34,801 nt of DNA from Candidatus Onthousia faecigallinarum (GTDB lineage: Bacteria; Bacillota_I; Bacilli_A; RF39; UBA660), in contig DVKE01000061.1 of assembly GCA_018716225.1 (NCBI GenBank), forward strand, positions 1 through 34,801, in the 5' to 3' direction. Made by a program: the position numbers and the translations under genes. The notes under the pieces are model-generated. The model ran no database searches and was not told where the DNA came from. It saw nothing but the letters and a program-made list of their open reading frames with translations. Below, piece by piece: positions 7,221 through 16,053 of this stretch. Numbering within the stretch: position 1 is the first letter of the stretch; every line of letters starts with the position of its first letter.

Positions 7221-8201
7221 CTATAGCCAAACGCCAAACAAAATACCACCCATAGCAAATAAAAGTCCAAAAACACAGAATAACTTAACAATATCCGTTT
7301 CTGCCCAACCTAATTTTTCAAAATGATGGTGCAAAGGTGTCATCAAGAAAAGCTTTCGCTTGAATACTTTTACCCAAAACACTTGCAAAATGACAGATAA
7401 GGTTTCAATCACAAAGACAAGCGCAACGACCAATAAAGTGAGTTCTCGATGAGTAAGAATCGCAACCGCTCCCATCACTCCTCCTAAAGCAAGGCTTCCC
7501 GTGTCTCCCATAAAAACTTTCGCAGGGTACATATTATAAATTAGAAATCCAGCCAAACTACCAACTAAGACAAGGCAAAAGATTCCAATATCCTCAAAAC
7601 CAACCATAAAGGAAATAAGAGCAAAAGCAATAAAAGCAATGGCAGAAAGGCTTCCCGCTAATCCATCAAGTCCATCCGTAATATTAACAGCATTACTAGA
7701 ACCAATCAAAATAAAGAGAATAAACAAGCCATAAAACCAACCCATCTCTAAGTCAATATGAAGGGTTCCTACTACCCAAGAAGTCTGCCCTCCATTTCGC
7801 ATATAAATATAAAAGAAAATCGTGGAAATAATAATTTGCCCAAATAATTTTTGATAAGTCGTTAAACCTTCATTGTTATGCCTTCGAATAGACAGAAAAT
7901 CATCTAAAAAACCAATGATAGCAAAACCACAAAAAACAATTAATACGATCGCTAAATTATCAGAATAAGGAATCTTTCCCGTTATCCATAGTCCTAACGT
8001 AATTAGTACCGTAGGAATAATGAAAATCAATCCTCCCATCGTAGGAGTCCCTTCTTTTTTACGATGGCTTTCCCCTACGAAAGCACTAATTCGCTGCCCT
8101 ACTTTTAATCTTTTTAATAACGGTATTAATACAAGCCCAAGACAAGCACTCAATAAAAAGCCAACCATGACCGCAAATACCGCTTTGGTTAATAATAACA
8201 T
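7221..8201 (-). CDS. mraY: MraY, phospho-MurNAc-pentapeptide transferase
   Basis: The 326-residue membrane enzyme transfers phospho-MurNAc-pentapeptide from UDP onto undecaprenyl phosphate, giving lipid I. It has ten predicted membrane segments and all the family motifs: KKEGTPTMGG (48-57), GFLDDF with D100 and D101 at the active site, NITDGLDGLAG (173-183) with the conserved aspartates, and PLHHHFEKLGW with the three histidines at 291-293. Length is typical. The start has GGGAGAGTG upstream and a promoter at 8227-8255. It heads a two-gene unit with ftsW; murD and murG, which flank these genes in many dcw clusters, are missing here. Confidence 0.97.
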   Translation of the reverse strand: MLLLTKAVFAVMVGFLLSACLGLVLIPLLKRLKVGQRISAFVGESHRKKEGTPTMGGLIFIIPTVLITLGLWITGKIPYSDNLAIVLIVFCGFAIIGFLDDFLSIRRHNNEGLTTYQKLFGQIIISTIFFYIYMRNGGQTSWVVGTLHIDLEMGWFYGLFILFILIGSSNAVNITDGLDGLAGSLSAIAFIAFALISFMVGFEDIGIFCLVLVGSLAGFLIYNMYPAKVFMGDTGSLALGGVMGAVAILTHRELTLLVVALVFVIETLSVILQVFWVKVFKRKLFLMTPLHHHFEKLGWAETDIVKLFCVFGLLFAMGGILFGVWL

Positions 8202-8226
8202 TTTTTCACTCTCCCGTTTCCTTTGT

Positions 8227-8255
8227 ATTATATCACACGGAATTCATTCTGTTTA
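8227..8255 (-). promoter_or_regulatory. Promoter of mraY-ftsW
   Basis: Minus strand: TAAACA (8250-8255), 17-nt spacer, perfect TATAAT (8227-8232), 25 nt before the mraY start. Confidence 0.7.
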
Positions 8256-8319
8256 GAATAAATGCATTTTTGTGACACCTCTTTTACAGTATTTCTACCT
8301 TAATTTATGAAGAGAAAAC

Positions 8320-8350
8320 AAAAAATAGAAGAGATTTTACCTCTCTTCTA
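8320..8350 (-). terminator. Terminator of the SGNH-like gene
   Basis: Minus strand: TAGAAGAGA/TCTCTTCTA, a perfect 9-bp stem (8326-8334 and 8342-8350) with a 7-nt loop and six U residues. The stop codon is in the left arm. Confidence 0.85.
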
Positions 8351-9443
8351 CCGTTTCGCATATTGAGCGACATTCTTTTGACCAATATAGTAAAAATCAT
8401 AAGGACTGCGATTTTTTAAATAAGCTTTCGCTCTTTTTAAGAAAGGAACCGGATCTTGGCCTTGTTTCTCTAAATCTTGACATTTTTCTTCAATTGCTTC
8501 TCCTACAAAGCCATAACTCCAATCTTCACTCTTTCTTTTTAAACTTTCCTCAATCTTTCTACTTTCTTGTAATAAAGTACGATCTAATTGAATCAAATTC
8601 TTTGTAGCAGCATAGTTTTCATTAATGGTATGAAGAATATGAGCTTCAAAATTTTCATAATCTTTTTCATCATAATGAATATCAAACGTTAAAGATCCAT
8701 CGGTCGTATGATAAAAGAAACGTCTTGCAGGTGATGATACATAAACGACATTAGAATAATTTTTGGCCATTTTCTTTAATTTTGGTCCGATTGCCATAGT
8801 ACTAATAGGTAACTTTCCTAAGTTGGGGGCATCAACATAAATAAACCTGAGTATCGGTACCATAATTACGATTTAAGATATGAATATATTTTAAAATAGA
8901 TTCAATACTAGTGCAGTCTTTTCTTATTCCATGCATTAAGCGATGAGATAATATGCCACCACGTGTGTTATTATCAAGAAAAGATCCCGTCGCCCCATTA
9001 TAGATAATGATATTAGAAACATCTATTCCTTTTTCCCTTAAAATATCTTGCATCGTTCTTTCTTGCTTTTTTCCTTCTGGATAATAACGACCAAATTCTC
9101 TTTCTGTAATTTTCTCACCACTTTTTGGCATCCAAGTATCATCAATATAGGCATAATGATTCATATCTTTTTCCGTTTTCCCAGTTAATAACCATTCAAG
9201 GACATTTTCATCATTGTTATTTTCGAAACGAGAAAATTGACTTAATTGCAATTCTATAGCGTAGTCTTTCAAAACATCTTCTAAGGTTTTATTCCGGAGA
9301 AGAAGTGGTTTCGTTTGACCAGCCATAGAATAACCAGAAGCAATTGAATTTCCACCGCTACTTAAGTTTAATTTTTTCACCTCATTTTTCTTTAAAGTCT
9401 CAGCAAGACCAATATTTTCCAAAATTAAATCATTTCTTTTCAT
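8348..9443 (-). pseudogene. Frameshifted SGNH-like hydrolase gene
   Basis: Two overlapping frames together encode one protein of about 364 residues. The first starts MKRNDLI at 9443 behind GAGGGG and a consensus promoter; it runs to residue 203. Removing one T from the TTT at 8843-8845 joins it smoothly as DTQV-IYVDAPNLGKL to the second frame, which continues to 8350. The first part has SGGNSIASGYSMAG (about 27-40), like the GDS nucleophile block of SGNH/GDSL esterases, and IIIYNGATGSF (about 146-156), like a later block; this family call is tentative. The rest is helical and charged. Promoter, ribosome site and terminator are all intact, so this may be a recent mutation, a sequencing error, or, less likely, a programmed frameshift. 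Confidence 0.6.
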
Positions 9444-9469
9444 AACCTATCCCCTCTTTAATTGTGCTA

Positions 9470-9498
9470 ATTATACCACAAAAAGGTGATTTTGTCAA
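9470..9498 (-). promoter_or_regulatory. Consensus promoter of the SGNH-like gene
   Basis: Minus strand: perfect TTGACA (9493-9498), 17-nt spacer, perfect TATAAT (9470-9475). It is the strongest sigma-A type promoter in the window. Confidence 0.88.
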
Positions 9499-9519
9499 TT
9501 TTTTCTAAATAAATCAAGG

Positions 9520-9544
9520 AAAAAGAGACTCTTCTAAAGTCTCT
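9520..9544 (-). terminator. Terminator of the ABC exporter operon
   Basis: Minus strand: AGAGACT/AGTCTCT (9524-9530 and 9538-9544), 7-nt loop, five U residues, directly after the stop of the second ABC gene. Confidence 0.8.
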
Positions 9545-9547
9545 CTT

Positions 9548-11395
9548 CTATTCTGAAATGCTTTCAAATTGCGAATTATAAAGGTCGGCATAAAAGCCAT
9601 TTTTCTTTAATAATTCTTCATGGGTTCCTTGTTCTACAATATCGCCATCTTTCATGACTAAAATAAGATTGGCATTTTTAATGGTGGATAAACGGTGAGC
9701 GATGACAAAGCTGGTTCTTCCTTCCATTAATTGATCCATTGCTTGTTGAATCAACTGCTCCATTCTAGTATCAACACTACTAGTCGCTTCGTCTAGAATT
9801 AAGATTTTTGGATCTTTTAAAATGACACGGGCAATGGTTAAAAGTTGTTTTTGTCCTTGGGAAACATTATCACTTTCTTCATTTAAAACCATATTATAAC
9901 CATCTGGTAATGTCCGAATGAAGTGATCGACATGAGATGCGATCGCAGCATCTTCTACTTGTTCATCGGTCGCTTTTAAATTACCATAACGAATATTTTC
10001 CATAATGGTATCACTATATAACCAAGTATCTTGTAAAACCATACCGAATAAACTTCGTAAATCGTCTCGTTTCATATCTTTAATATTCACACCATCAATA
10101 TTGATACTTCCACTGTCGACATCATAAAAGCGCATCAATAGTTTTACAATCGTTGTCTTTCCTGCTCCGGTTGGACCAACAATTGCGATCTTCTGCCCTT
10201 TTTTCATGGTAGCATTAAAATCATGAATAATAATTCTATTCTTATTGTACCCAAAAGAAACATGATCAAAGTTTACTATATTACCCATTTTACTTAAGTC
10301 ATAAGTGACATTTTCTACATCTTTCACCTCTTCTTTTTCGTCTAAGAATTCAAATACCCTTTCACTCGCTGCCATCATCGATTGTAAGAGGTTACCTACT
10401 TGAGCAATTTGGGCAAGTGGATTCATAAACTGACGAATGTATTGAGAGAATGATAAAATATCACCAACGGCAATTTGATTTTGAATAACTAACCAGCCAC
10501 CTAAAATCGAAACAATAACATAACCAATATTTCCAATAAATTGCATAATCGGATGCATCATACCAGAGAAGAATTGACTCTTCCAAGCCGTCCGATAAAG
10601 CGCTTCATTGGTCTTATCAAACTTTTCTTGAACTTTTTCTTGGCTATTAAATAGATTAACAATATCATGTCCAGAATATGTTTCTTCAATCGTACCATTG
10701 ATATCTCCTAAATATTCTTGTTGAGCCATAAAGTATTTTTGACTATGTTTCATAATAAACATCATTAAGAATAAAGCGACAGGAACAATTAAGAAGGTAA
10801 CAAGCGTCATCAAAGGACTAATCGTAAGCATCATAATCAAAACCCCAATTAAAGTAGTAATCGAAGTAATGACTTGTGTCAAACTCTGATCCAAACTCTG
10901 CGATAAGGTATCTACATCATTTGTTACCCGTGATAGAATTTCTCCTGTTGTTTTACTTTCAAAATAAGCAAGGGGTAAACGGTGCATTTTTTTGGAAATC
11001 TGATCCCTTAAATTATAGGCAACTTTTTGGTTTACTCCACTCATAATTAAGCCTTGTAAATAAGAGAAAATCATACTAATAATATAAAGTCCAAGTAAGG
11101 TTAATAAGATGCCAGCAATTTTTGAAAAATCAATTCCAGCGGATGCTCCCGTAATTTTTCCAATCAAGCCATTGAAAATTTCAGTCGTAGCATTTCCTAA
11201 TATTTTAGGACCGACAATGGAAAAGACGGCACTTACAACTGCAAAAAGGATAACAAAGAAAATACTAACTTTATACGTTCCTAAATAATGCAATAATTTT
11301 TTCGCAGTTCCTTTGAAATCTTTGGCCTTTTCTCCCGTTCCAGCCATAGGACCTCTTCCCATCATCGGCTTTCTTTTAGTTTGTACTTTGGCCAT
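9548..11395 (-). CDS. ABC exporter half-transporter with catalytic site
   Basis: This 615-residue subunit has a six-helix membrane domain (about 40-340) and a C-terminal nucleotide-binding domain. Walker A is GPTGAGKTT (407-415), Walker B ILILDE with the catalytic Glu at 536, and the switch His is in FVIAHR (H567). Its signature motif is VSQGQK (512 on) instead of LSGGQ. With the partner encoded just upstream it forms a heterodimeric exporter of the LmrCD/TM287-288 type, in which this Walker A/B faces the partner's good signature and makes the working site. The N-terminus is Lys-, Gly- and Met-rich (KRKPMMGRGPMAG). The start overlaps the upstream gene by 20 nt, after AAAGGAGG. Substrate unknown; the TetR gene in the operon suggests toxic or lipophilic compounds. 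Confidence 0.94.
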   Translation of the reverse strand: MAKVQTKRKPMMGRGPMAGTGEKAKDFKGTAKKLLHYLGTYKVSIFFVILFAVVSAVFSIVGPKILGNATTEIFNGLIGKITGASAGIDFSKIAGILLTLLGLYIISMIFSYLQGLIMSGVNQKVAYNLRDQISKKMHRLPLAYFESKTTGEILSRVTNDVDTLSQSLDQSLTQVITSITTLIGVLIMMLTISPLMTLVTFLIVPVALFLMMFIMKHSQKYFMAQQEYLGDINGTIEETYSGHDIVNLFNSQEKVQEKFDKTNEALYRTAWKSQFFSGMMHPIMQFIGNIGYVIVSILGGWLVIQNQIAVGDILSFSQYIRQFMNPLAQIAQVGNLLQSMMAASERVFEFLDEKEEVKDVENVTYDLSKMGNIVNFDHVSFGYNKNRIIIHDFNATMKKGQKIAIVGPTGAGKTTIVKLLMRFYDVDSGSINIDGVNIKDMKRDDLRSLFGMVLQDTWLYSDTIMENIRYGNLKATDEQVEDAAIASHVDHFIRTLPDGYNMVLNEESDNVSQGQKQLLTIARVILKDPKILILDEATSSVDTRMEQLIQQAMDQLMEGRTSFVIAHRLSTIKNANLILVMKDGDIVEQGTHEELLKKNGFYADLYNSQFESISE

Positions 11396-13595
11396 TTTCT
11401 AATTCCTCCTTTGACAATTGACTCTCGGCAATCTCCCGATAAACCTCACAAGTTTTTAATAACTCTTCATGACGTCCGATTCCCACAACTTTTCCTTCAT
11501 TAAGAACCACAATTTGATCAGCTTTCATGATTGTATTAATTCGTTGGGCTACAATGAAGATAGTCGCATCCTTGGCATTTTCATAAAGAGCTTTTCGAAG
11601 TAAGTAATCAGTTTTAAAATCAAGAGCCGAAAAACTATCATCAAAAATGTAAATCTCAGGATCCATCGCTACGGCTCTGGCAATCGATAGACGTTGTTTT
11701 TGTCCACCTGAAACATTGGTTCCTCCTTGACTGATCTCACTTTGATAGCCTTTCTTCTTTTCCAAAATAAAGTCTTCGGCTTGCGCAATTTGCGCTGCTT
11801 TCTTCATTTGCTCATCGGACATATTCTCATCACTAAATTTGATATTGCTTTCAATCGTACCCGAGAATAAAATTCCTTTTTGCGGAACATAACCAATTTT
11901 ATGATGTAAATCTTTTAATAAAACGTCTTTGACATTAATACCATCAACTAGTACTTCTCCTTTGGTGACATCATAAAGACGAGGAATCAAGTTAATCAAG
12001 GTACTCTTTCCGGAACCAGTACTACCAATAAAGGCCGTCGTTGTTCCTTTGGTTGCCTTAAAACTGATATCGGTTAAGACATCTTCATCGCTATCAGGAT
12101 AACGGAAGGATACATTTTTAAATTCCACTTCCCCTTGAATTCTTTTACTAAAGGTTTTCGGACGAGTTGGATCTTTAATCGATTCATCCTCTTCTAACAC
12201 TTCCATAATACGACTCGCAGAGACATTCGCTCTTGGTAGTAAAATAGAGAACATACTAATCATTAAGAAAGCCATAATGATCTGCATTGCATATTGAATA
12301 AATGCTAGCATATCCCCAACTTGAATCAAGCCTTGATCAATACCATGGGCTCCATTCCAGATAATTAAAATACAAATTCCATTCATCGTAAACATCATAG
12401 TTGGCATCATAACATTCATAACGCGGTTAACAAATAAGTTTGTTTTCTTTAAATCCACATTGGCTTTATCAAAACGTTCTTCCTCATATTTTTGATTACT
12501 AAAAGCCCTGATAACTGGAATTCCGGTAATAATTTCTCTTGTCACTTGGTTCAAGCGATCCAAAAGTTTTTGGACTTTCTTGAATTTTGGCATAGCTACA
12601 GCAAACAAAGTAATAACAATCGTGAAGACTACCGCAATTCCCACCCAAATAATCCACGTCATGGATGGCGCTGTCGTTAATACTTTTCTTACCGCACCCA
12701 AAGCTAGTATTGGGGCATAAATAAGAAGACGAAGAGTCATGACGATCATTAATTGTACCTGCTGAACATCATTGGTATTTCTGGTAATCAAAGAGGAAAT
12801 TCCAAACTTCTTATATTCCGCTCTTGAAAAACGTAAGGCTTTATCAAACTCCGCTTTCCGTACTCTTTTCGCCAAAGAAGCTCCGATTCTTGAAGCAAGT
12901 AACGATACACTAATCGTTAAGCCCATACTAAGAAGAGCAACCCCTAACATCTTAAGACCAGAAACTAAGATATAATCACTTTGAATCTTATCGGTATTTA
13001 CCCCGATCTCTTTGTATTCACTTCGAATAAAACTAGTGGCACTTTGACTCACAATGGTATCTGGCATTTCTTTAAATTGATCTTGAATATTTTTTCGCAT
13101 CGAAGAAAGATCATCTTCAGGCATCATTTTAATAATATCAATCAAATTCATCTGTTGCATTTCACTTGGAAGATTTTCCTTCATCTTTTCTTGAACAGCA
13201 ACACCTTCTTGTTCATCGGTTGTCATCATATAATCAACTAACATCGCCCGTTCAAAATCTGTATTTTCATAATCCTCATTGTCTAGGACATAAATATCTT
13301 CTTTCTCTAAGATATCATAAGGATATTCATCACTTTTCTTCGTAACTAAAGTATAATTCTTTAAGATATCTTGCCTTTCACTTGGATCGACAAAAAGAAG
13401 AATTTCTTCCAACTTACTTTTCCGAATTAACTTAGGAATGGTCTCTTCAATTCCTCCTTGCTGTACACCTACATTAATAATACGCGATGTATAATCTGGT
13501 AACGCCAGATCACAATTTACTTGAAAAATAAGTAGTACAACAATCAAAAGAATCTGAAACACATTCTTCTTTAGAAATTTAAGCAGTCTTAACAT
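11376..13595 (-). CDS. ABC exporter half-transporter with degenerate site
   Basis: The 739-residue subunit has one membrane helix at the N-terminus, then an acidic extracellular insert of about 145 residues (about 45-190), then the remaining helices and the nucleotide-binding domain. Walker A is GSTGSGKST (524-532) and the signature VSGGQK (629-632) is canonical, but Walker B reads IYIFDD, with Asp653 in place of the catalytic Glu, and the switch His is Gln684 (VAQR). This is the pattern of the non-hydrolysing site in heterodimeric exporters. The large insert between the first two helices is common in the Firmicutes members. The start overlaps the end of the TetR gene by 17 nt, with AAGGATGATG upstream. 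Substrate unknown. Confidence 0.94.
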   Translation of the reverse strand: MLRLLKFLKKNVFQILLIVVLLIFQVNCDLALPDYTSRIINVGVQQGGIEETIPKLIRKSKLEEILLFVDPSERQDILKNYTLVTKKSDEYPYDILEKEDIYVLDNEDYENTDFERAMLVDYMMTTDEQEGVAVQEKMKENLPSEMQQMNLIDIIKMMPEDDLSSMRKNIQDQFKEMPDTIVSQSATSFIRSEYKEIGVNTDKIQSDYILVSGLKMLGVALLSMGLTISVSLLASRIGASLAKRVRKAEFDKALRFSRAEYKKFGISSLITRNTNDVQQVQLMIVMTLRLLIYAPILALGAVRKVLTTAPSMTWIIWVGIAVVFTIVITLFAVAMPKFKKVQKLLDRLNQVTREIITGIPVIRAFSNQKYEEERFDKANVDLKKTNLFVNRVMNVMMPTMMFTMNGICILIIWNGAHGIDQGLIQVGDMLAFIQYAMQIIMAFLMISMFSILLPRANVSASRIMEVLEEDESIKDPTRPKTFSKRIQGEVEFKNVSFRYPDSDEDVLTDISFKATKGTTTAFIGSTGSGKSTLINLIPRLYDVTKGEVLVDGINVKDVLLKDLHHKIGYVPQKGILFSGTIESNIKFSDENMSDEQMKKAAQIAQAEDFILEKKKGYQSEISQGGTNVSGGQKQRLSIARAVAMDPEIYIFDDSFSALDFKTDYLLRKALYENAKDATIFIVAQRINTIMKADQIVVLNEGKVVGIGRHEELLKTCEVYREIAESQLSKEELENGQSTN

Positions 13596-14208
13596 CTACA
13601 TCATCCTTTCTACAAACTCCATCTTTTAAAAGAAGAAGCTGTTCACTAAAATCTTGTAATACCACATCAACCTTTTCCTTTTGATGTAATATTCGAAATG
13701 AGTTTCGCATCATAAGATGAAATACTTGCATGCATAAAATTTTAAAATGTTTTTGAGCAAGTGGGGTAAAGTCTTTTTTTTGAATTAGTTTTTCCAAACG
13801 CTCAAAAGATTGTAAAACGACTTTTCGTTTTCGTTGGGCACTCTCTTCATAAAAGTTTGTATTTTCAATGATTCGTTTCATAAAAGCTCGATTCTCTTCT
13901 AAGGAACAAAACACTAGGGCCTTAGCAAAAAAAGCATTACAGGCAGGGAAAAAATTTCCCTTTTGTTCCCTTAAAGTCTCTTCTAAGAGCAAGAATCCTT
14001 GTGATAAATAACGATCAATTAAATAGAAATACAACTCTTCTTTGCCTTTAAAATACATATAAAAGCTTCCTCTAGAAATACCAGCCTTTTTTATAATTTG
14101 ATTTAGGGAAACGGAATCATAAGAGTATTTCGTAAATTCCTCCTTAGCAGCCCCTAATAACTTTTCTTGTTTTTCCAAAGGAAGTCTTAAAAAAGTATCA
14201 CTTGGCAC
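13579..14208 (-). CDS. TetR family repressor of the ABC exporter operon
   Basis: This 209-residue regulator has the TetR helix-turn-helix (SLNQIIKKAGISRGSFYMYF, about 34-53) and an all-helical ligand-binding domain. I start it at the GTG at 14206-14208: AAGGTGA lies 4 nt upstream, family members often begin with (M)PSDTF..LP, and the predicted transcript starts at about 14231, which would leave the longer ATG at 14229 without a leader. It overlaps the first exporter gene by 17 nt. A perfect palindrome inside its promoter (14244-14260) is the likely operator, so it should repress itself and both exporter genes until a ligand binds. Confidence 0.9.
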   Translation of the reverse strand: MPSDTFLRLPLEKQEKLLGAAKEEFTKYSYDSVSLNQIIKKAGISRGSFYMYFKGKEELYFYLIDRYLSQGFLLLEETLREQKGNFFPACNAFFAKALVFCSLEENRAFMKRIIENTNFYEESAQRKRKVVLQSFERLEKLIQKKDFTPLAQKHFKILCMQVFHLMMRNSFRILHQKEKVDVVLQDFSEQLLLLKDGVCRKDDVDVKTA

Positions 14209-14237
14209 TTTTATCACCTTCTTAAGCATGCCACCTC

Positions 14238-14267
14238 ATTATATGTGACAACCTGTCACATTGTCAA
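14238..14267 (-). promoter_or_regulatory. Promoter and TetR operator of the exporter operon
   Basis: Minus strand: perfect TTGACA (14262-14267), 18-nt spacer, perfect TATAAT (14238-14243). The spacer holds the inverted repeat TGTGACA-ACC-TGTCACA (plus strand 14244-14260), which fills it almost completely. A protein bound there would block RNA polymerase. Confidence 0.85.
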
Positions 14268-14287
14268 CCAAATTCTTAAATTTTTGC

Positions 14288-14481
14288 AAAAAAAAATCCA
14301 AAGAAGCGTTCGAAGACTAACGATAAAACCTATACCTATGTACAGGTGGGTGCACATAGTCTACCTTCTAGGATCCCTAATCATAAGAAAAGGTCTTCAA
14401 CACAGGTAAGACAATCATCAGCGCTCCCGTATCGTTTCTTTAGTCGGTTTTATACTTGTGTCCATCACGACTTCTTTAGAC
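14288..14481 (-). ncRNA. Structured RNA of about 194 nt, family unassigned
   Basis: No ORF fills this stretch, yet it has everything an independent RNA gene needs. A promoter at 14488-14516 predicts a start at about 14481. The 5' end TCTAAAGAAG (14471-14480) pairs over 10 bp with the 3' end CTTCTTTGGA (14297-14306), and nine U residues follow (14288-14296). Inside, GACTAA and CGATA near the 5' side pair with TATCG and TTAGTC near the 3' side, and CTATGTGCA/TGTACATAG forms a 9-bp hairpin with a six-base loop. Size and closed-rod outline fit 6S RNA, and the raiA-type RNAs are another option, but I cannot match a consensus. It lacks the signatures of SRP RNA, tmRNA and RNase P. Confidence 0.6.
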
Positions 14482-14487
14482 AATTAA

Positions 14488-14516
14488 AGTATAGCAAGAA
14501 AAAGGAAAAATAGCAA
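14488..14516 (-). promoter_or_regulatory. Promoter of the 194-nt RNA
   Basis: Minus strand: TTGCTA (14511-14516), 17-nt spacer, TATACT (14488-14493). The predicted start falls at the 5' base of the RNA closing helix. Confidence 0.75.
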
Positions 14517-14520
14517 GGCA

Positions 14521-14546
14521 AAAAGAAAAGAAGAATTTCCCTTTTC
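14521..14546 (-). terminator. Terminator of the TPR gene pair
   Basis: Minus strand: GAAAAGGG pairs with TTCTTTTC (14525-14546, two G-U pairs) and a short U-run follows. It lies between the TPR operon and the RNA promoter. Confidence 0.5.
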
Positions 14547-14553
14547 ATTTATA

Positions 14554-16053
14554 TTATTTTACCAATTCTTTCCCCTTCTCTTCAAAAAGATCTTGCTTTA
14601 ATTTCTTTTCGACTTCTTCTAAGCGAAGAGCTGCTTCGGAATCAAGTTTTCCTCCAAAGTAGAAAGCTTTTTTCATAATAGGAATAGCATCACAAGAATA
14701 GCCTAACTGATCTAACGTTTCTAACTGTTTTAAGCGTAAAAAACTCTTGGCTTGATCCACTCCTAGCTCTTGATAAAAAGAAACAAGATAACATGGTAAT
14801 AGAGAAGTTGGCTTATCTTCTTGCATAAGAATAGAAAACGTCTTAGTTACTTCCTCAAAATCAGAATCTTCTTCCAACAAAGAATATCTTAAAGAATCCA
14901 TCACAATATCTTGATATTTTTCTTTGCCTTTTTCTTGAAGAAGCGAAGAAATGACTTTTATTCCTTTTTGATATTCTCCTTGTTGTAATAAAAGTATGGC
15001 ATTTAAAGAAGTATTTTCTTCCTTGTCTTCTTCTTTTAATTTTACAGGAGAAATTTTGGTATGAGGTGCTGATAAATTAACTTTTTTCTGTAAAGTAACC
15101 GTATCTCGCAAGATGTCTTCTAGTAAGATGACATCCCGAAGTTCTTTTTCGACATATTCTGAAACTTTATCAAAATGATTGGTTTCCACCAAAGAGAAGA
15201 GATCTGTTTTTTCAGTAGGAGACTTTGGCAATGGTTGCTCTCCTTCTAATAGCACATGTTTTTGAGCTATTTTTAACATCAAACTTTGTTCTAATGACAA
15301 TAATCCACATTTGTCTTCTTTCTGAGAAAGAGAAGTAACAATAGAAGCATAATCCCCCTTTTGATAATAATAAGTTAACTGTTTTTCCTCGATCCTCTCC
15401 CTTTTTTTGTTTGCTAAAAGCAACTGTTTCATAGCCATAACTTGTGCATCCATACGGTATGGCCCATAAATGAAGGAAGAGTTAAGGGAATGATAAGCCG
15501 TATCAAATTGACGCGCTAACACGGCTTTTCGAACAGCTTCTTTCGCTGCCAAACTATCATTGTCTTCTCTTCCCAAAGAAAAATAACTCTTTTGCAACAC
15601 TTCTTTCTCTTTCAAAGGAGAATCAACTAAATTAGCTAATAATACAAAAAACATTTCGTTATAGCACCTAGCAACTGCATTCTGCTTACTCTTATCTTGA
15701 TAAAGAGGTTCCAAATACGAAAGAGCCTTCTCATAATCTTGCGTGGATATCGAGTATAAAAACAAATGGAACAAGCAATTAGGGCCTTCGTATCCTAATT
15801 CATAACTTTTCTTAAAATAAGCAGCCGCATCTTTAAACTTTTTTCCCCGATTCAAAGCAAGCGCTTTTTCATAAAAGAAAGAGCCATCTGAAAGATTATA
15901 ATACCCAGGTTGAATTTGACACAAAGTCCCTTCTTCTAACATTGCTTCAACTTGAGAAGAAGAAAATTCAAGAGATACCAAATCACTATCCTTTATTTCG
16001 TCTTTTTCAATCAATAAAGACAAAATCCCATCTAATTTTTCCACCGAAATCAT
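14554..16053 (-). CDS. TPR-like repeat protein, 499 residues
   Basis: The product is soluble, helical and rich in Leu, Lys, Glu and Tyr. Tetratricopeptide-like pairs are visible, for example YEKALALNRGKKFKDAAAYF and DYEKALSYLEPLY in the first 120 residues, and QQGEYQKGIKVISSLL near 370. No catalytic motif is seen. The ATG at 16053 overlaps the stop of the upstream gene as ATGA and has GGGGGTG upstream, so its translation is coupled; a longer frame to 16083 lacks support. Together with the upstream gene it probably forms a scaffold or a two-component helical-repeat pair. I recognise no named family and claim no pathway. Confidence 0.75.
   Translation of the reverse strand: MISVEKLDGILSLLIEKDEIKDSDLVSLEFSSSQVEAMLEEGTLCQIQPGYYNLSDGSFFYEKALALNRGKKFKDAAAYFKKSYELGYEGPNCLFHLFLYSISTQDYEKALSYLEPLYQDKSKQNAVARCYNEMFFVLLANLVDSPLKEKEVLQKSYFSLGREDNDSLAAKEAVRKAVLARQFDTAYHSLNSSFIYGPYRMDAQVMAMKQLLLANKKRERIEEKQLTYYYQKGDYASIVTSLSQKEDKCGLLSLEQSLMLKIAQKHVLLEGEQPLPKSPTEKTDLFSLVETNHFDKVSEYVEKELRDVILLEDILRDTVTLQKKVNLSAPHTKISPVKLKEEDKEENTSLNAILLLQQGEYQKGIKVISSLLQEKGKEKYQDIVMDSLRYSLLEEDSDFEEVTKTFSILMQEDKPTSLLPCYLVSFYQELGVDQAKSFLRLKQLETLDQLGYSCDAIPIMKKAFYFGGKLDSEAALRLEEVEKKLKQDLFEEKGKELVK

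Noticed and set aside
14302-14312. TTCGAA within the RNA, like a tRNA T-loop
   Set aside because: No acceptor, D or anticodon arm can be fitted around it.
14288-14481. SRP RNA, tmRNA or RNase P RNA
   Set aside because: The conserved GGAAGGAAGCAGC-type, tag-reading-frame and P4 sequences are missing; size also disagrees for two of them.
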